Part shown: positions 14,263-22,890 of the stretch, piece after piece
Numbering within the stretch: the first letter of the stretch is position 1
Layout of the letters: every line of letters begins with the position of its first letter
Source: Desulfovibrionaceae bacterium
Lineage (GTDB): Bacteria; Desulfobacterota; Desulfovibrionia; Desulfovibrionales; Desulfovibrionaceae
Reading direction: 5' to 3'
DNA: 64,000 nucleotides
Assembly (NCBI GenBank): GCA_028689675.1
Contig: JAQVCS010000006.1
Location: 62,001 to 126,000, forward strand
Program-made: the position numbers and the translations under genes
The notes under the pieces: model-generated
The model's database searches: none
The model's input: only the letters and a program-made list of their open reading frames with translations
What the model was told of the DNA's origin: nothing

Positions 14263-16791
14263 CTAAAAATATTCTCCACGCATAAACTTGCCTGCCAGCT
14301 CATCTACCATGCTTTCGTTCGACATCAGCATATCCATTTGACGGGAAACAATAAGCAAGCGCCCCAATTGATCAAGGCTTTGGCAGATTTCTTCCCTTTC
14401 GCGCTTGGTCAGGCGGGCATTTAAGCGGTCGCCCCCCTGCGTAACGGTAAAGCCGAGGCTATCCAAAATTTTGCCAATGCAGCGGGTGCGGCGTTCGCGG
14501 CGCACATCATCTGCCGCACCGCCTGCAAAATGAAATGTTATATAATTTTTATGAATATTTTGCCCGCACCAGCAGTCGGTAACGGCATAATGGTAGCCCA
14601 CCCGAGAGCTGAAATTGCAATAGCGGTCTGAAATAATGGCGTAGCTGCGCGCGCCAAAGCGCTCTTTGTCTGTATGCCCGCCCGAAACACTGCGCTGCAT
14701 AACAGAGATAAAGCCACCCAAATTCACAGGGCGCGGCGCGGCATGGCGCACAGCGGGGTTGAGCATGCCACCCAGCAAGGCCTGAAAAGGCTTGGAAGTA
14801 ATGTCTTCAGGCGCAATAATTTTTTGTTCGGGGTTTGCCAGCCCACCGCCCAAATCAATAACATGCAAATCAAAAGGCACAGAGCAGCGCAATTCACTGG
14901 CGGCAGAATATGCCTCGGCAGCCGCATCGGAAAAGCGGAACATTTCTCTGTAGCTGCGCTCGTGGGCAAAGCGCATAATATCATGCAAAGAAAGGCAGTG
15001 CTTGGGGGCAAAGGTGGGTGAGGCAGGGTCAATAAGGTGCAAAGGCAGGATATATTCTACAATATTACGCAAGCAGGCGGGCACGCTTTGTGCCTTTTCC
15101 TGTTTTGGGCTGTTTTCGCTTAAACCAGCGTACACACAACCACTGCCAGCATCCACCGTAACCAAAGCGCCCTTGGCAATTTTTTCGTGCAAATTCGGAA
15201 TATTCATTAAGGTTGGCAAATGAAATTCACGGCAAAGCGAAGCCATGTGCCCTGTGGGCGAGCCCACACGCACCAGCACGGCAGCAATATTTTCCACTGC
15301 CGAAATAATGCGCGTGTCTGGGTGGTCAAGCACCAGCACAGAATCGGGCAGCAAATGCGCCAAGGCATGGCTGTCGTTCAGGTGCACAACCGTGCCAGAG
15401 CCCACCCCGCCCGAGGCAATGTCTGCGCCTTCAATCAAGAGCTCAAGCCCCTCTACAGCGCCAGCGCCCAAGCCCCCCCCATGCAATGTCATGGGGCGCG
15501 ATTGCAGCAGCCATAGCTGCCCTGCGGCATCTAAAGCCCATTCAATATCCTGCGGGGCATGGTAATAGTCTTCCAGCGCCAAAGCAGCACGGGCAATGTC
15601 TGCCACCTGCTCTGGGGCAAGGCACAGGCTGGTGCTTTCTTTTTCTGAAAGCGGGCATAGGGCTGTGTGCACTGCCCCCTGTTCTTCTCTTACCAAGCGT
15701 GCAGCGCTGTGCTTTTCCCCCATGCGGGCTTCAAGCACATTCAGGGCATCGCGCGCCACAAGCCAGATATCAGGGGTAATTGTCCCATCTGCCACGGTTT
15801 CGCCCAAGCCCCAAGCCCCGTTCACCATCACGGCTGTCGAGCGCAAGTCCACAGGGTGGCGCGAATAGGCAACGCCCGCCGCCGCCGCATCAATAAGCTG
15901 CTGGCAGCACATGCCCATGGCCACAGCAGCGGGGGGAACGCCATTTTGCATACGATAAGCAAGCGCGCGCGGGGAATAGGCACTGGCAAGCACTGTTTTG
16001 AAGGCTGTGCCCAGCATGTTTTTGCGCACACCAATAACAGAATCGTACACGCCAGCAAAAGAAAGCACCCCGTCTTCCCCCACCGCCGAAGAACGCACGG
16101 CAATAAGAGCATCGTCGGGCAGGCAGCGCTGCCATGCCTCTGCCAAAGCCTGCTCCAGCTCAGCAGGCAGGGGCGCGGCCTTGATGGCTTCTTGAATGCG
16201 GCGGGCGGCATGGGCATAGCCTTCTTCGGTGGGCTCTATGCTGCCAATAACAGACACAAGCAAGGCCGCCAGCCTGTTTTCTTCCAAAAAAACACAGGTT
16301 GCCTTGGTGGTAATGGCAAAGCCTTGCGGCACAGGTAGGCCGCTCATGCTACACATATCGCCAAGGTGCGCGCTTTTTCCCCCCACAACAGGGGACATAT
16401 CAAGAGAAACTTCAGACAGCGGCAGGGTAAACTCTTCTGCTTCCACAGACCCACGGTCAAGCAATTCCTGCTCTATGCGCCTGCCAATGGTGCTGAGAGC
16501 CTTGCTTAACTCTTCATACCGCCCCGAGGCTATGGAATTGAGCGAACGCACCATGTATTGCGCATTCATATAGGCTTCAATGGCCACGCTTTGCACAGCA
16601 TCATCATCGCAAGGGGCAGAAGAATGCGCCATGGCATTGAGGCGCGCCATGGCATCGGCCATTTTTGCATTGGCCTGAAGCAGCCCCTTAAAGGCCACAT
16701 AGCGCCTGCGTATGCGCACAAGGGTTTCTTCATGAGAGACTTTCTTTTTGGGCGAAAATAACTGTGTAAAAAAATCAACCATCGAAACCAT
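14263..16791 (-). CDS. PEP synthase-like protein with ATP-grasp and phosphohistidine domains but no PEP-binding barrel
   Basis: An 842-residue protein. Residues about 1-125 are helical and unassigned. Residues about 130-445 are the pyruvate/PEP-dikinase ATP-grasp domain (VVGGKSAHLGDMCSMSGLPV, RSSAVGEDG, the EWALD and QSRPMTL end motifs). Residues about 470-570 are the swivelling phosphohistidine domain with the mobile His in GSPTGHMASL. The C-terminal part (about 600-842) lacks the TIM-barrel motifs of PEP synthase (no GxGLxRTEF, no C-terminal catalytic Cys) and is Cys/His/Arg-rich. A different phosphoacceptor is therefore likely. GGAGG precedes the ATG at 16791. The gene ends 57 bases before the thiamine operon on the same strand. 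Confidence 0.8.
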   Translation of the reverse strand: MVSMVDFFTQLFSPKKKVSHEETLVRIRRRYVAFKGLLQANAKMADAMARLNAMAHSSAPCDDDAVQSVAIEAYMNAQYMVRSLNSIASGRYEELSKALSTIGRRIEQELLDRGSVEAEEFTLPLSEVSLDMSPVVGGKSAHLGDMCSMSGLPVPQGFAITTKATCVFLEENRLAALLVSVIGSIEPTEEGYAHAARRIQEAIKAAPLPAELEQALAEAWQRCLPDDALIAVRSSAVGEDGVLSFAGVYDSVIGVRKNMLGTAFKTVLASAYSPRALAYRMQNGVPPAAVAMGMCCQQLIDAAAAGVAYSRHPVDLRSTAVMVNGAWGLGETVADGTITPDIWLVARDALNVLEARMGEKHSAARLVREEQGAVHTALCPLSEKESTSLCLAPEQVADIARAALALEDYYHAPQDIEWALDAAGQLWLLQSRPMTLHGGGLGAGAVEGLELLIEGADIASGGVGSGTVVHLNDSHALAHLLPDSVLVLDHPDTRIISAVENIAAVLVRVGSPTGHMASLCREFHLPTLMNIPNLHEKIAKGALVTVDAGSGCVYAGLSENSPKQEKAQSVPACLRNIVEYILPLHLIDPASPTFAPKHCLSLHDIMRFAHERSYREMFRFSDAAAEAYSAASELRCSVPFDLHVIDLGGGLANPEQKIIAPEDITSKPFQALLGGMLNPAVRHAAPRPVNLGGFISVMQRSVSGGHTDKERFGARSYAIISDRYCNFSSRVGYHYAVTDCWCGQNIHKNYITFHFAGGAADDVRRERRTRCIGKILDSLGFTVTQGGDRLNARLTKREREEICQSLDQLGRLLIVSRQMDMLMSNESMVDELAGKFMRGEYF

Positions 16792-17122
16792 AATAGCCCT
16801 CCCTGAAGGTATGCAAGAGGTACAGGAATAATAAATACACTATTTTTATAGCCTATATCAGTAATAAACACCAGTAAAAACACTTAGGCCACGCGCTCTT
16901 GTCAACAGGAAAAACACTCCATACACCCTATTCTTTCAGGGGAACTCCCCTACTGCCAGCCCTGCCCCTTTTCAGTAAAGGCGGGGCATAAAAACAAGGT
17001 TTATACTAGACTTCGCCATAAAATATCAGTTATTACTTGCTATTTTATATATTTATTAAGTATTTTTTTACTATATAAAATAAAACTTGACACACCCTCG
17101 CTTTTGCCTATACTTCATCTTC
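16792..17122. other. Divergent regulatory region
   Basis: The 331 bases between the PEP-synthase-like gene and the S24 repressor gene include two small GC hairpins (16938-16951 and 16963-16988). A very AT-rich part follows (about 17020-17085) with several TACTT/AAGTA half-sites that could be repressor operators. The repressor promoter is at 17087-17114. No gene is seen. Confidence 0.5.
17087..17114 (+). promoter_or_regulatory. Strong sigma-70 promoter giving an almost leaderless repressor mRNA
   Basis: TTGACA (17087-17092) and TATACT (17109-17114) are separated by 16 bases, an excellent match. The ATG of the repressor is at 17123, so transcription should start within about three bases of it. 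No Shine-Dalgarno is present between promoter and ATG. Confidence 0.75.
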
Positions 17123-17791
17123 ATGAAGACACTCAAGCCACCTTTGCAACGTCTGGATACCCTTATCCAAGCCTTACATCTGCGATCTGACAGGCAGCTG
17201 GCGCTCTTTCTTGATGTAACAGCGCAATCTGTTTCTTTTGCCCGAAGAAATGGCAAAATTCCTGATAGTTGGTTTGTGCAGGCCGCTGTGAAGGCTGGGC
17301 TTTCTGTAGATGATTTGCTTTTTGAGCACAGCCCGCAAGCACAAAAAATAGCTCAGCGCGGTGAAGTGGAAGTGCCCCTGTACCATGTGCCCCTTGTGGC
17401 TGCGCGGCTTTCGGCTGGCGTGGGCAGCCTAGAAAATGAAGGTAACGTCATCGATCGCCTTGCTTTTCATGAGGCATGGCTGCAACAAAAAGGCAACCCC
17501 GCCCACATGGTGCTGATGCGCGTTTCTGGGGACAGTATGGAACCCTGTATACATGATGACGACTTGGTGCTGATTGACCAAGGCAAAAAAACGCCCATAG
17601 CACACAAGGTTTTTGCTGTGGGCATTGATGATGAAATTTTTATTAAACAGCTTGATATGCTGCCAGGGCACAGGCTGGTTTTGCGCTCTTTTAATAAAGA
17701 ATATGCCCCTATTGAAATAGATATGCGCGGCGATCTTGCCGATTCTGTACGCATTTTGGGCAAAGCCATCTGGTGGTGCCACGAGGCATAA
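17123..17791 (+). CDS. S24-family transcriptional repressor (phage CI-type)
   Basis: A 222-residue regulator. The N-terminal 65 residues form a CI-type helix-turn-helix (SDRQLALFLDVTAQSVSFAR, then NGKIPDSWFVQAA). The C-terminal half is a LexA/CI-like S24 domain with the serine in VSGDSMEPCIHDDDLVLID and the lysine in the following AHKVFAV segment, so RecA-stimulated self-cleavage is possible. The ATG at 17123 is chosen because the upstream in-frame ATG lies on the -35 element. Related single repressors in this lineage occur outside prophages; no other phage gene is nearby. Confidence 0.88.
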   Translation: MKTLKPPLQRLDTLIQALHLRSDRQLALFLDVTAQSVSFARRNGKIPDSWFVQAAVKAGLSVDDLLFEHSPQAQKIAQRGEVEVPLYHVPLVAARLSAGVGSLENEGNVIDRLAFHEAWLQQKGNPAHMVLMRVSGDSMEPCIHDDDLVLIDQGKKTPIAHKVFAVGIDDEIFIKQLDMLPGHRLVLRSFNKEYAPIEIDMRGDLADSVRILGKAIWWCHEA

Positions 17792-17873
17792 TTCTTGCAA
17801 TATCCCCTGTACTGCACTTGCCTGCTCTGTCTTACCCGCCTTTGACAGACCCCCCGCAGCAGAAGCAGTAAAC

Positions 17874-17918
17874 CCAAAACCCGAAAGCCTTCCCCTTGGC
17901 CTTCGGGTTTTGGATTTT
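17874..17918 (+). terminator. Terminator of the S24 repressor gene
   Basis: CCAAAACCCGAAAGCC and GGCCTTCGGGTTTTGG form a 16-bp stem with one mismatch, followed by ATTTTT. Confidence 0.85.
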
Positions 17919-18096
17919 TCGGGTACGGCCTTGGTGCAGAACAAGCCCAAACCTTGCATATACTGCCACGCTCTGCACAATTCACACCATGCCAAGGCTT
18001 GGGGCATCTTCCCAGCGCCTGCTATGCCCATTTTCTTGGCGGCAAACAAAGCACAGAGCAACCCAGCACAGCCTAAGACAAAGCCCCGTCGGCACG

Positions 18097-18179
18097 GAAC
18101 AGCGCACAGAGCGTGCCCTTATACCTTGGCGGCGGGCATACGCTTTGCAGCTACCAGAGCAAGGACAAAACAAAATTGC
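18097..18179. repeat. Dispersed intergenic repeat, copy 2
   Basis: Counterpart of 2019-2103. GAACAGC, GGGCATACGC, CCAGAGCAA and CAAAACAAAATTGC occur in the same order with similar spacing. The hairpin arms at the end are degenerate in this copy (GAGCAA/TTGCCC). Confidence 0.5.
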
Positions 18180-18264
18180 CCTAGCCCTACCTGTATGCCA
18201 ATTTTCTTGTCAGCAGGGGCACGTTTTTCATAGGCAAAACAGCCTTGCTCTGTGCCGCATAGCC

Positions 18265-18906
18265 TTATTGGCCTGCCGCAATATAGGTGTACATCATCCA
18301 AAAGTGGCAGGCACTGCCCGCCATAACAAAAAGATGAAAAAGCTCATGAAAGCCCAAAATACCCCAATTAGGACGCTTGAGGGCATAAATACACGCCCCG
18401 CCAGTATAGAGCAGCCCCCCGCCAACAAGCCAGCCCAAAGCAGCAAGGGGCATGGTTTGCGTAAGCGGGTAAAAAGCCACCAAAGCCGCCCAACCCATGC
18501 CAATATATAAGCCTGTCGAAAGCCAGCGCGGCGCTTCCAGCCAGAAAATCTTCATGAAAAGCCCAGCGGCGGCGGCAGCCCAAATAATGCTCACCAAAGA
18601 AAAGCCCCAAGCGCCGCGCAGAGGCACAAGGCAAATGGGCGTGTAGCTTGCTGCAATATAAACAAAAATCATTGAATGGTCTATGCGCCGCCACAGGCGT
18701 ATGCCGCGCTCGCTTAAAGGCAGCCAATGGTATAAGGTGCTGGCAGTGTACAATAATATCATGCCCACGCCATAAATGCTGAGCGAGGTCAGGTGCCATG
18801 GCTCAGGCTCTGTGCAGGCCTTGACCAACAAAAAAACCATACCAACAACAGCAAGCACAGCACCAATGCAATGGGTCAGCCCATTCACAGGGTCACGAAG
18901 GGTCAT
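18265..18906 (-). CDS. Hemolysin III / PAQR-type membrane protein
   Basis: A 213-residue inner-membrane protein with seven hydrophobic helices. It carries the metal-site motifs of the HlyIII/PAQR superfamily: STLYH in helix 2 (S-x3-H), RRIDHSMIF, and HELFHLF with a following His near the C-terminus. Bacterial members are Zn-dependent hydrolase-like proteins of uncertain physiological role; 'hemolysin' is historical. AAAGGAG precedes the ATG at 18906. It stands alone, divergent from the amidoligase cluster. Confidence 0.92.
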   Translation of the reverse strand: MTLRDPVNGLTHCIGAVLAVVGMVFLLVKACTEPEPWHLTSLSIYGVGMILLYTASTLYHWLPLSERGIRLWRRIDHSMIFVYIAASYTPICLVPLRGAWGFSLVSIIWAAAAAGLFMKIFWLEAPRWLSTGLYIGMGWAALVAFYPLTQTMPLAALGWLVGGGLLYTGGACIYALKRPNWGILGFHELFHLFVMAGSACHFWMMYTYIAAGQ

Positions 18907-19247
18907 ATAAACTCCTTTGTTAAAGTGTTACCCTTGCTTTGTATAGTGTCATATTCTTTACTAGTCTGTTTTTACTCCAGAGCAAGCCCAGTGTAAATAA
19001 GATACTGAAGTGCCCTCATGCAGTGCACCCCTCTCTGTCCTATGAGGACAGTGTTTTTCTTCATGCTAAAAAATATTTTCCTCTTTTCAGGCTGAAATTC
19101 GTCAAAAAACACCTCATAGTATCCTCTTTCACGGCATATTTTTTTACTTTTTTGCCAGCGGCTTTTTTGCTGCCGCTTGCATAGCCTGCGCCTTTGCGGT
19201 ATCGCGCAAGCAGCGGCAAAAAACAAGGCCGCAAAGCAGGTTTATTT
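18907..19247. other. Divergent intergenic region
   Basis: The 341 bases hold the HlyIII leader, a T-rich segment with no convincing gene, and the structured leader at 19157-19240. The plus-strand open frame at 18939-19184 has no Shine-Dalgarno and encodes an irregular hydrophobic peptide, so I leave it out. Confidence 0.5.
19157..19247 (+). promoter_or_regulatory. Structured leader with competing helices, candidate cis-regulatory RNA
   Basis: Three helices can form before the peptidase gene. P1 pairs AGCGGC (19157-19162) with GCCGCT (19172-19177). P2 pairs TTTTTTGCTGCCGCTTGC (19163-19180) with GCAAGCAGCGGCAAAAAA (19206-19223), 16 of 18 positions complementary. P3 pairs CTTTGCGG (19192-19199) with CCGCAAAG (19229-19236). 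P1 excludes P2, while P2 and P3 interlock as a pseudoknot. P3 ends against the presumed Shine-Dalgarno (AGCAGG, 19235-19240), so folding could control translation. No known riboswitch consensus is recognised. Confidence 0.5.
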
Positions 19248-20036
19248 ATGGAACAACAGTCTTTTTCTTCTTCAGTTGTGCCCTCGCTGCCCAGCCTTGG
19301 CGAAGCTGCTTCGCCTCTGCTCGACTTTGCCATTCATTCCCAGCCCGATGACGAAACCTGTGGCCCAACCTGCCTGAATGCCGTTTACCGATATTTTAAT
19401 GACCCCCTGCCCTTTGCCCAGCTTTCTCAAGAAATTCCGCGTTTACCGCACGGGGGCACACTGGGCTGCCTGTTGGCCTGCCATGCCTTGCGCCGTGGCT
19501 ATAAAACGCGCCTGTACACCTATGACATGAAAACCTTTGACCCCACATGGCTGGTGGCCGACCATGCCTTCTTGCCAGAAAAGCTGCGCCTGCAAATGCA
19601 GGCCAAGCCTGATGCCAAGCTGCAACAGGTAAGCCAAGCCTATATTGACTACCTTGCCCTTGGCGGCACAGTGCGTTTTGAAGACCTTTCACGGGCGCTT
19701 ATACGGCGGCCGCTCACAAAAGGCCTGCCTATTATTGCAGGCTTGAGCTCAACCTATTTATACCGCGAAATGCGTGATATACCCGCAACCAACGAGGCAA
19801 ACGACATACAAGGCCAGCCTGGCGGGCATTTTGTTGTGCTGCATGGCTATAACCACACGCATGGCACTGTGCTTGTTGCCGACCCCTATGGCAACAACCC
19901 CCTGACGGGCATGAATGAATATGAAATTCCCATAGACAGGGTGATTTGCGCCATTTTGCTGGGCATTGTCACCTATGATGCCAACTTGCTTATTCTCGAA
20001 CCCCCTCGTGCCCTGAAAAGGAAAAGAACAGCATGA
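19248..20036 (+). CDS. C39-like cysteine peptidase of an amidoligase cluster
   Basis: A 262-residue papain-like peptidase domain. The catalytic Cys stands in DDETCGPTC (about residue 38), with the His in GGHFVVLHGYN and Asp in VADPYGN, the C39 order Cys-His-Asp. There is no signal peptide and no ABC transporter domain, so it acts in the cytosol, perhaps trimming a peptide made by its neighbours. The ATG at 19248 is chosen for its weak AGG and because earlier codons lie in the structured leader. The gene overlaps the following RimK-like gene by four bases. Confidence 0.85.
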   Translation: MEQQSFSSSVVPSLPSLGEAASPLLDFAIHSQPDDETCGPTCLNAVYRYFNDPLPFAQLSQEIPRLPHGGTLGCLLACHALRRGYKTRLYTYDMKTFDPTWLVADHAFLPEKLRLQMQAKPDAKLQQVSQAYIDYLALGGTVRFEDLSRALIRRPLTKGLPIIAGLSSTYLYREMRDIPATNEANDIQGQPGGHFVVLHGYNHTHGTVLVADPYGNNPLTGMNEYEIPIDRVICAILLGIVTYDANLLILEPPRALKRKRTA

Positions 20037-21499
20037 AGATTATTCTTGTCGCCCCAAGTGCCCCACATTGGAAAGAAGAAGTGCCCAATGTGGAAGTGGT
20101 GACGCCGCGCCAATATATTGCAGACCCTCAATATTTGCACTACCGCAACGCGCGCGTGCTGAACCTGTGCCGCAGCTATGAATACCAAACCACGGGCTAT
20201 TATGTTTCCCTGCTGGCAACAGCGCGGGGGCACAGACCCATGCCCAGTGTGTCCACCATGCGCGATTTGCAGTCTGGTTTTTACATTAACCACATTGATG
20301 CAGAGCTTGAAAATCTTATTCAAAAAAGCCTTGCCCCGCTGCAAAGTGATATGTTTACGCTCAGCATTTACATGGGGCGCAACATGGCAAAGCGCTATGA
20401 AAAATTAAGCCTGCGCCTGTACAATATGCTTTCTTCCCCCCTGTTGCGTGCCCAGTTTATTAAGGGCAAGCAGGGCAAATGGCAGCTGCGCCATGTACAT
20501 GCTATTTCATTGAATGAAGTACCCCAAGAGCACATGCCCTTTTTACAAGAGGCTATACGCAATTACTGCACCCGCCCTGGGCGCACCACCCTGCAACACC
20601 GCCCCCTGCCCCTTTCGCTGGCTATGTTGATAGACCCCAGCAACCCCCTGCCGCCTTCCAATAAAAAAGCACTGGACAATTTCATAAAAGCAGGGCGCAT
20701 GGTAGGTATGGAAGTGGAAACTATTACCAAGGATGATTTTGGGCATTTGCTTGAATATGACGCCCTGTTCATTCGCGACACCACGCAGGTCAACAACCAC
20801 ACCTACCGTTTTGCCCGCATGGCCGACATTGAAGGTATGCCCGTTATTGACGACCCGCTTTCTATCCTGCGCTGCACAAACAAGGTTTACCTTGCCGAAC
20901 TGATGGCGCATCACCACATACGCACACCCAAAACAGTCATTGTGCATGCCGATAATTTCCATCAGGCTTACGAGGCTTTGGGCTTCCCCTGCATTCTCAA
21001 GCAGCCAGACAGCTCCTTTTCCCTTGGCGTGGTCAAGGTGGATTCCCCCGAAGAATTCAGCAGCACCAGTGCCGCTATGCTGGATAAGTCTGAACTGCTG
21101 ATTGCGCAGGAATTTCTGGCTTCAGACTATGATTGGCGCATAGGCGTGCTCAATGGCGAACCCCTCTATGCCTGCAAATACTTCATGGCCGAGCACCATT
21201 GGCAAATTTATAACCAAAATGCCCATAACGAAGATGACAAATGGGGCATGACAGAAACACTGCCCCTCAAAGATGTGCCGCCCATGGTGCTGAAATGTGC
21301 CGTGGATGCCGCCTGCCTGATTGGCGAAGGCCTGTATGGCGTGGATATTAAAGAAATAAAAGGCGTGCCCTATCTTATTGAAGTAAACGACAACCCCAGC
21401 ATTGATGCTGGCATTGAAGACGAAGTGCTGGGCATGGATTTGTATGTGGCTATTCTTACAGAATTTCGCAACCGCATTTTACATACACGGGGTAAATAA
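20033..21499 (+). CDS. RimK-like ATP-grasp ligase
   Basis: A 488-residue protein with an N-terminal domain of about 220 residues, as in the RimK-related family of amidoligase clusters, and a C-terminal ATP-grasp domain (about 240-480). Motifs include FIRDTTQVNNHTYRFARM, PCILKQPDSSFSLGV with the ATP-binding lysine, and the Mg-binding YLIEVNDNPSID. Such enzymes join a carboxylate to an amine via an acyl phosphate, often adding Glu or another amino acid to a peptide. Start overlaps the peptidase gene (ATGA); stop and next start overlap as TAATG. Product unknown. Confidence 0.9.
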   Translation: MKIILVAPSAPHWKEEVPNVEVVTPRQYIADPQYLHYRNARVLNLCRSYEYQTTGYYVSLLATARGHRPMPSVSTMRDLQSGFYINHIDAELENLIQKSLAPLQSDMFTLSIYMGRNMAKRYEKLSLRLYNMLSSPLLRAQFIKGKQGKWQLRHVHAISLNEVPQEHMPFLQEAIRNYCTRPGRTTLQHRPLPLSLAMLIDPSNPLPPSNKKALDNFIKAGRMVGMEVETITKDDFGHLLEYDALFIRDTTQVNNHTYRFARMADIEGMPVIDDPLSILRCTNKVYLAELMAHHHIRTPKTVIVHADNFHQAYEALGFPCILKQPDSSFSLGVVKVDSPEEFSSTSAAMLDKSELLIAQEFLASDYDWRIGVLNGEPLYACKYFMAEHHWQIYNQNAHNEDDKWGMTETLPLKDVPPMVLKCAVDAACLIGEGLYGVDIKEIKGVPYLIEVNDNPSIDAGIEDEVLGMDLYVAILTEFRNRILHTRGK

Positions 21500-22731
21500 T
21501 GGCAAGCCTTTCTTTATTTCAAGGCTATGGCATTGAAATTGAATATATGGTGGTAGAGAGCAGTAGCTACGCGGTGCTGCCCGTGGTGGACAGCCTCTTG
21601 GAAGGTATTGCCGCTGGTGACGACAGCGCCACCCTTTCCCCACAGCAGCCAAAAGCTGCGGTAGAATGGTCTAACGAGCTGGTGGCGCATGTGGCCGAGG
21701 CCAAATGTGCCCAGCCTGTGCCCAGCATTGCTGGCTTTTTGCCCGCATTGCAGCAATCGCTGGCGCATGTCAACAAACTGCTGGCGCAGCAGCATGCCTG
21801 CCTTATGCCCAGCGCTGCCCACCCGTGGATGAACCCCAAAGAAGCCCAACTGTGGCCGCATGAATACCATGAAATTTATGCCGAATATGACCGCATTTTT
21901 GGCTGCTGCACACATGGCTGGACAAATTTACAATCGGTACACCTTAATTTGCCCTTTGCCAATGATGATGAATTTGGCCGCCTGCATGCTGCCATACGCC
22001 TTGTGCTGCCGCTTATTCCTGCCCTTGCTGCGGCTTCGCCCTATCTGGACGGGCGCTATACTGGCCTGCTGGATGCGCGTATGCACTATTACCGCTATAA
22101 TTCCATGGCTATTCCAAGCATGACAGGCGATCTTATTCCCGAAGCCGTCTTTAGCCCGCAGGAATATCAGCGCACAGTGCTTGAACCCATTTATGCACAA
22201 TCTGCCCCGCTTGACCCCACAGGTATTTTACATGACGAATGGGCGAATGCGCGTGGGGCAATTGCCCGTTTTGACCGCAATGCTCTGGAAATTCGCGTGA
22301 CAGACAGCCAAGAATGCCCCCTTGCAGACTTGGCCATTGCGCACGCTGTGGCAGAAGTGGTGCGTCTGCTGGTAGAGGAAAGCTTCACACCCTATGCCCA
22401 GCAAAAAGAATGGAGCGTTGCCCGCTTGTACAGGCTCTTTTTTGATGCTGTGCGCGAAGGGGAGCAGGCAAAAGTTATGGACCCTTACTATGCTGCCCTG
22501 TTTGGGCTGCCGCAGGGCGAAGCCACCTTTGGGGATATTTGGCGCACGCTCTTGGCACGCCCCACCCTGCGCCTGCCGCTTTTTGCCCCATGGTATGCCC
22601 TGTATGAACAACAGGGCACCTTGGCAAGCCGCATGCTTCGCCATGCAGGCACACAGCCCACACAGCAGCACTTGCAGGCAGTGGCAAAAAAGCTCTGTGC
22701 CTGCCTTGCTCAAGGGCACTTTTTTGCCTAG
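21499..22731 (+). CDS. GCS2-family glutamate-cysteine ligase-like carboxylate-amine ligase
   Basis: A 410-residue member of the GCS2 family (YbdK/EgtA-like), ATP-dependent ligases that join the gamma-carboxyl of glutamate to an amine. The N-terminal GYGIEIEYMVVE is the conserved metal/ATP-binding strand; HLNLPFANDDEF and the later NALEIRVTDSQECP with conserved acidic and Arg residues fit the fold. It shares one base with the preceding stop codon, showing tight coupling. The substrate need not be cysteine; with the ATP-grasp partner it probably makes a small gamma-glutamyl compound. Confidence 0.88.
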   Translation: MASLSLFQGYGIEIEYMVVESSSYAVLPVVDSLLEGIAAGDDSATLSPQQPKAAVEWSNELVAHVAEAKCAQPVPSIAGFLPALQQSLAHVNKLLAQQHACLMPSAAHPWMNPKEAQLWPHEYHEIYAEYDRIFGCCTHGWTNLQSVHLNLPFANDDEFGRLHAAIRLVLPLIPALAAASPYLDGRYTGLLDARMHYYRYNSMAIPSMTGDLIPEAVFSPQEYQRTVLEPIYAQSAPLDPTGILHDEWANARGAIARFDRNALEIRVTDSQECPLADLAIAHAVAEVVRLLVEESFTPYAQQKEWSVARLYRLFFDAVREGEQAKVMDPYYAALFGLPQGEATFGDIWRTLLARPTLRLPLFAPWYALYEQQGTLASRMLRHAGTQPTQQHLQAVAKKLCACLAQGHFFA

Positions 22732-22890
22732 GGCGTGTTACTATAGGAAAAATGCCATACAGTGCGCCTGTATACTGCACAGCATGACTGGCAGGCAAAG
22801 GCGCGCTGTAAGCAGGCTGAACATCTGGCCACGCACTGCATGGTACTGATAAGCAAAACACACCATACTATCGTGAAAAAAGGGTATAGC

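Larger units (their letters stand above)
17792..18264. other. Gene-free region with repeats
   Basis: This 473-base gap holds the terminator of the repressor gene (17874-17918) and a dispersed repeat copy (18097-18179). It also has an imperfect 22-base direct repeat, TATGCC[C/A]ATTTTCTTG, at 18023-18044 and 18194-18215 (19 of 22 identical), and an 11-bp inverted pair GCACAGAGCAA (18051-18061) and TTGCTCTGTGC (18245-18255). Open frames here have no Shine-Dalgarno and no recognisable product. It looks like accumulated small repeats or a decayed element. Confidence 0.5.

Noticed and set aside
18939..19184. 81-codon hydrophobic frame before the amidoligase cluster
   Set aside because: No Shine-Dalgarno and it enters the structured leader; codon use is unlike neighbours.
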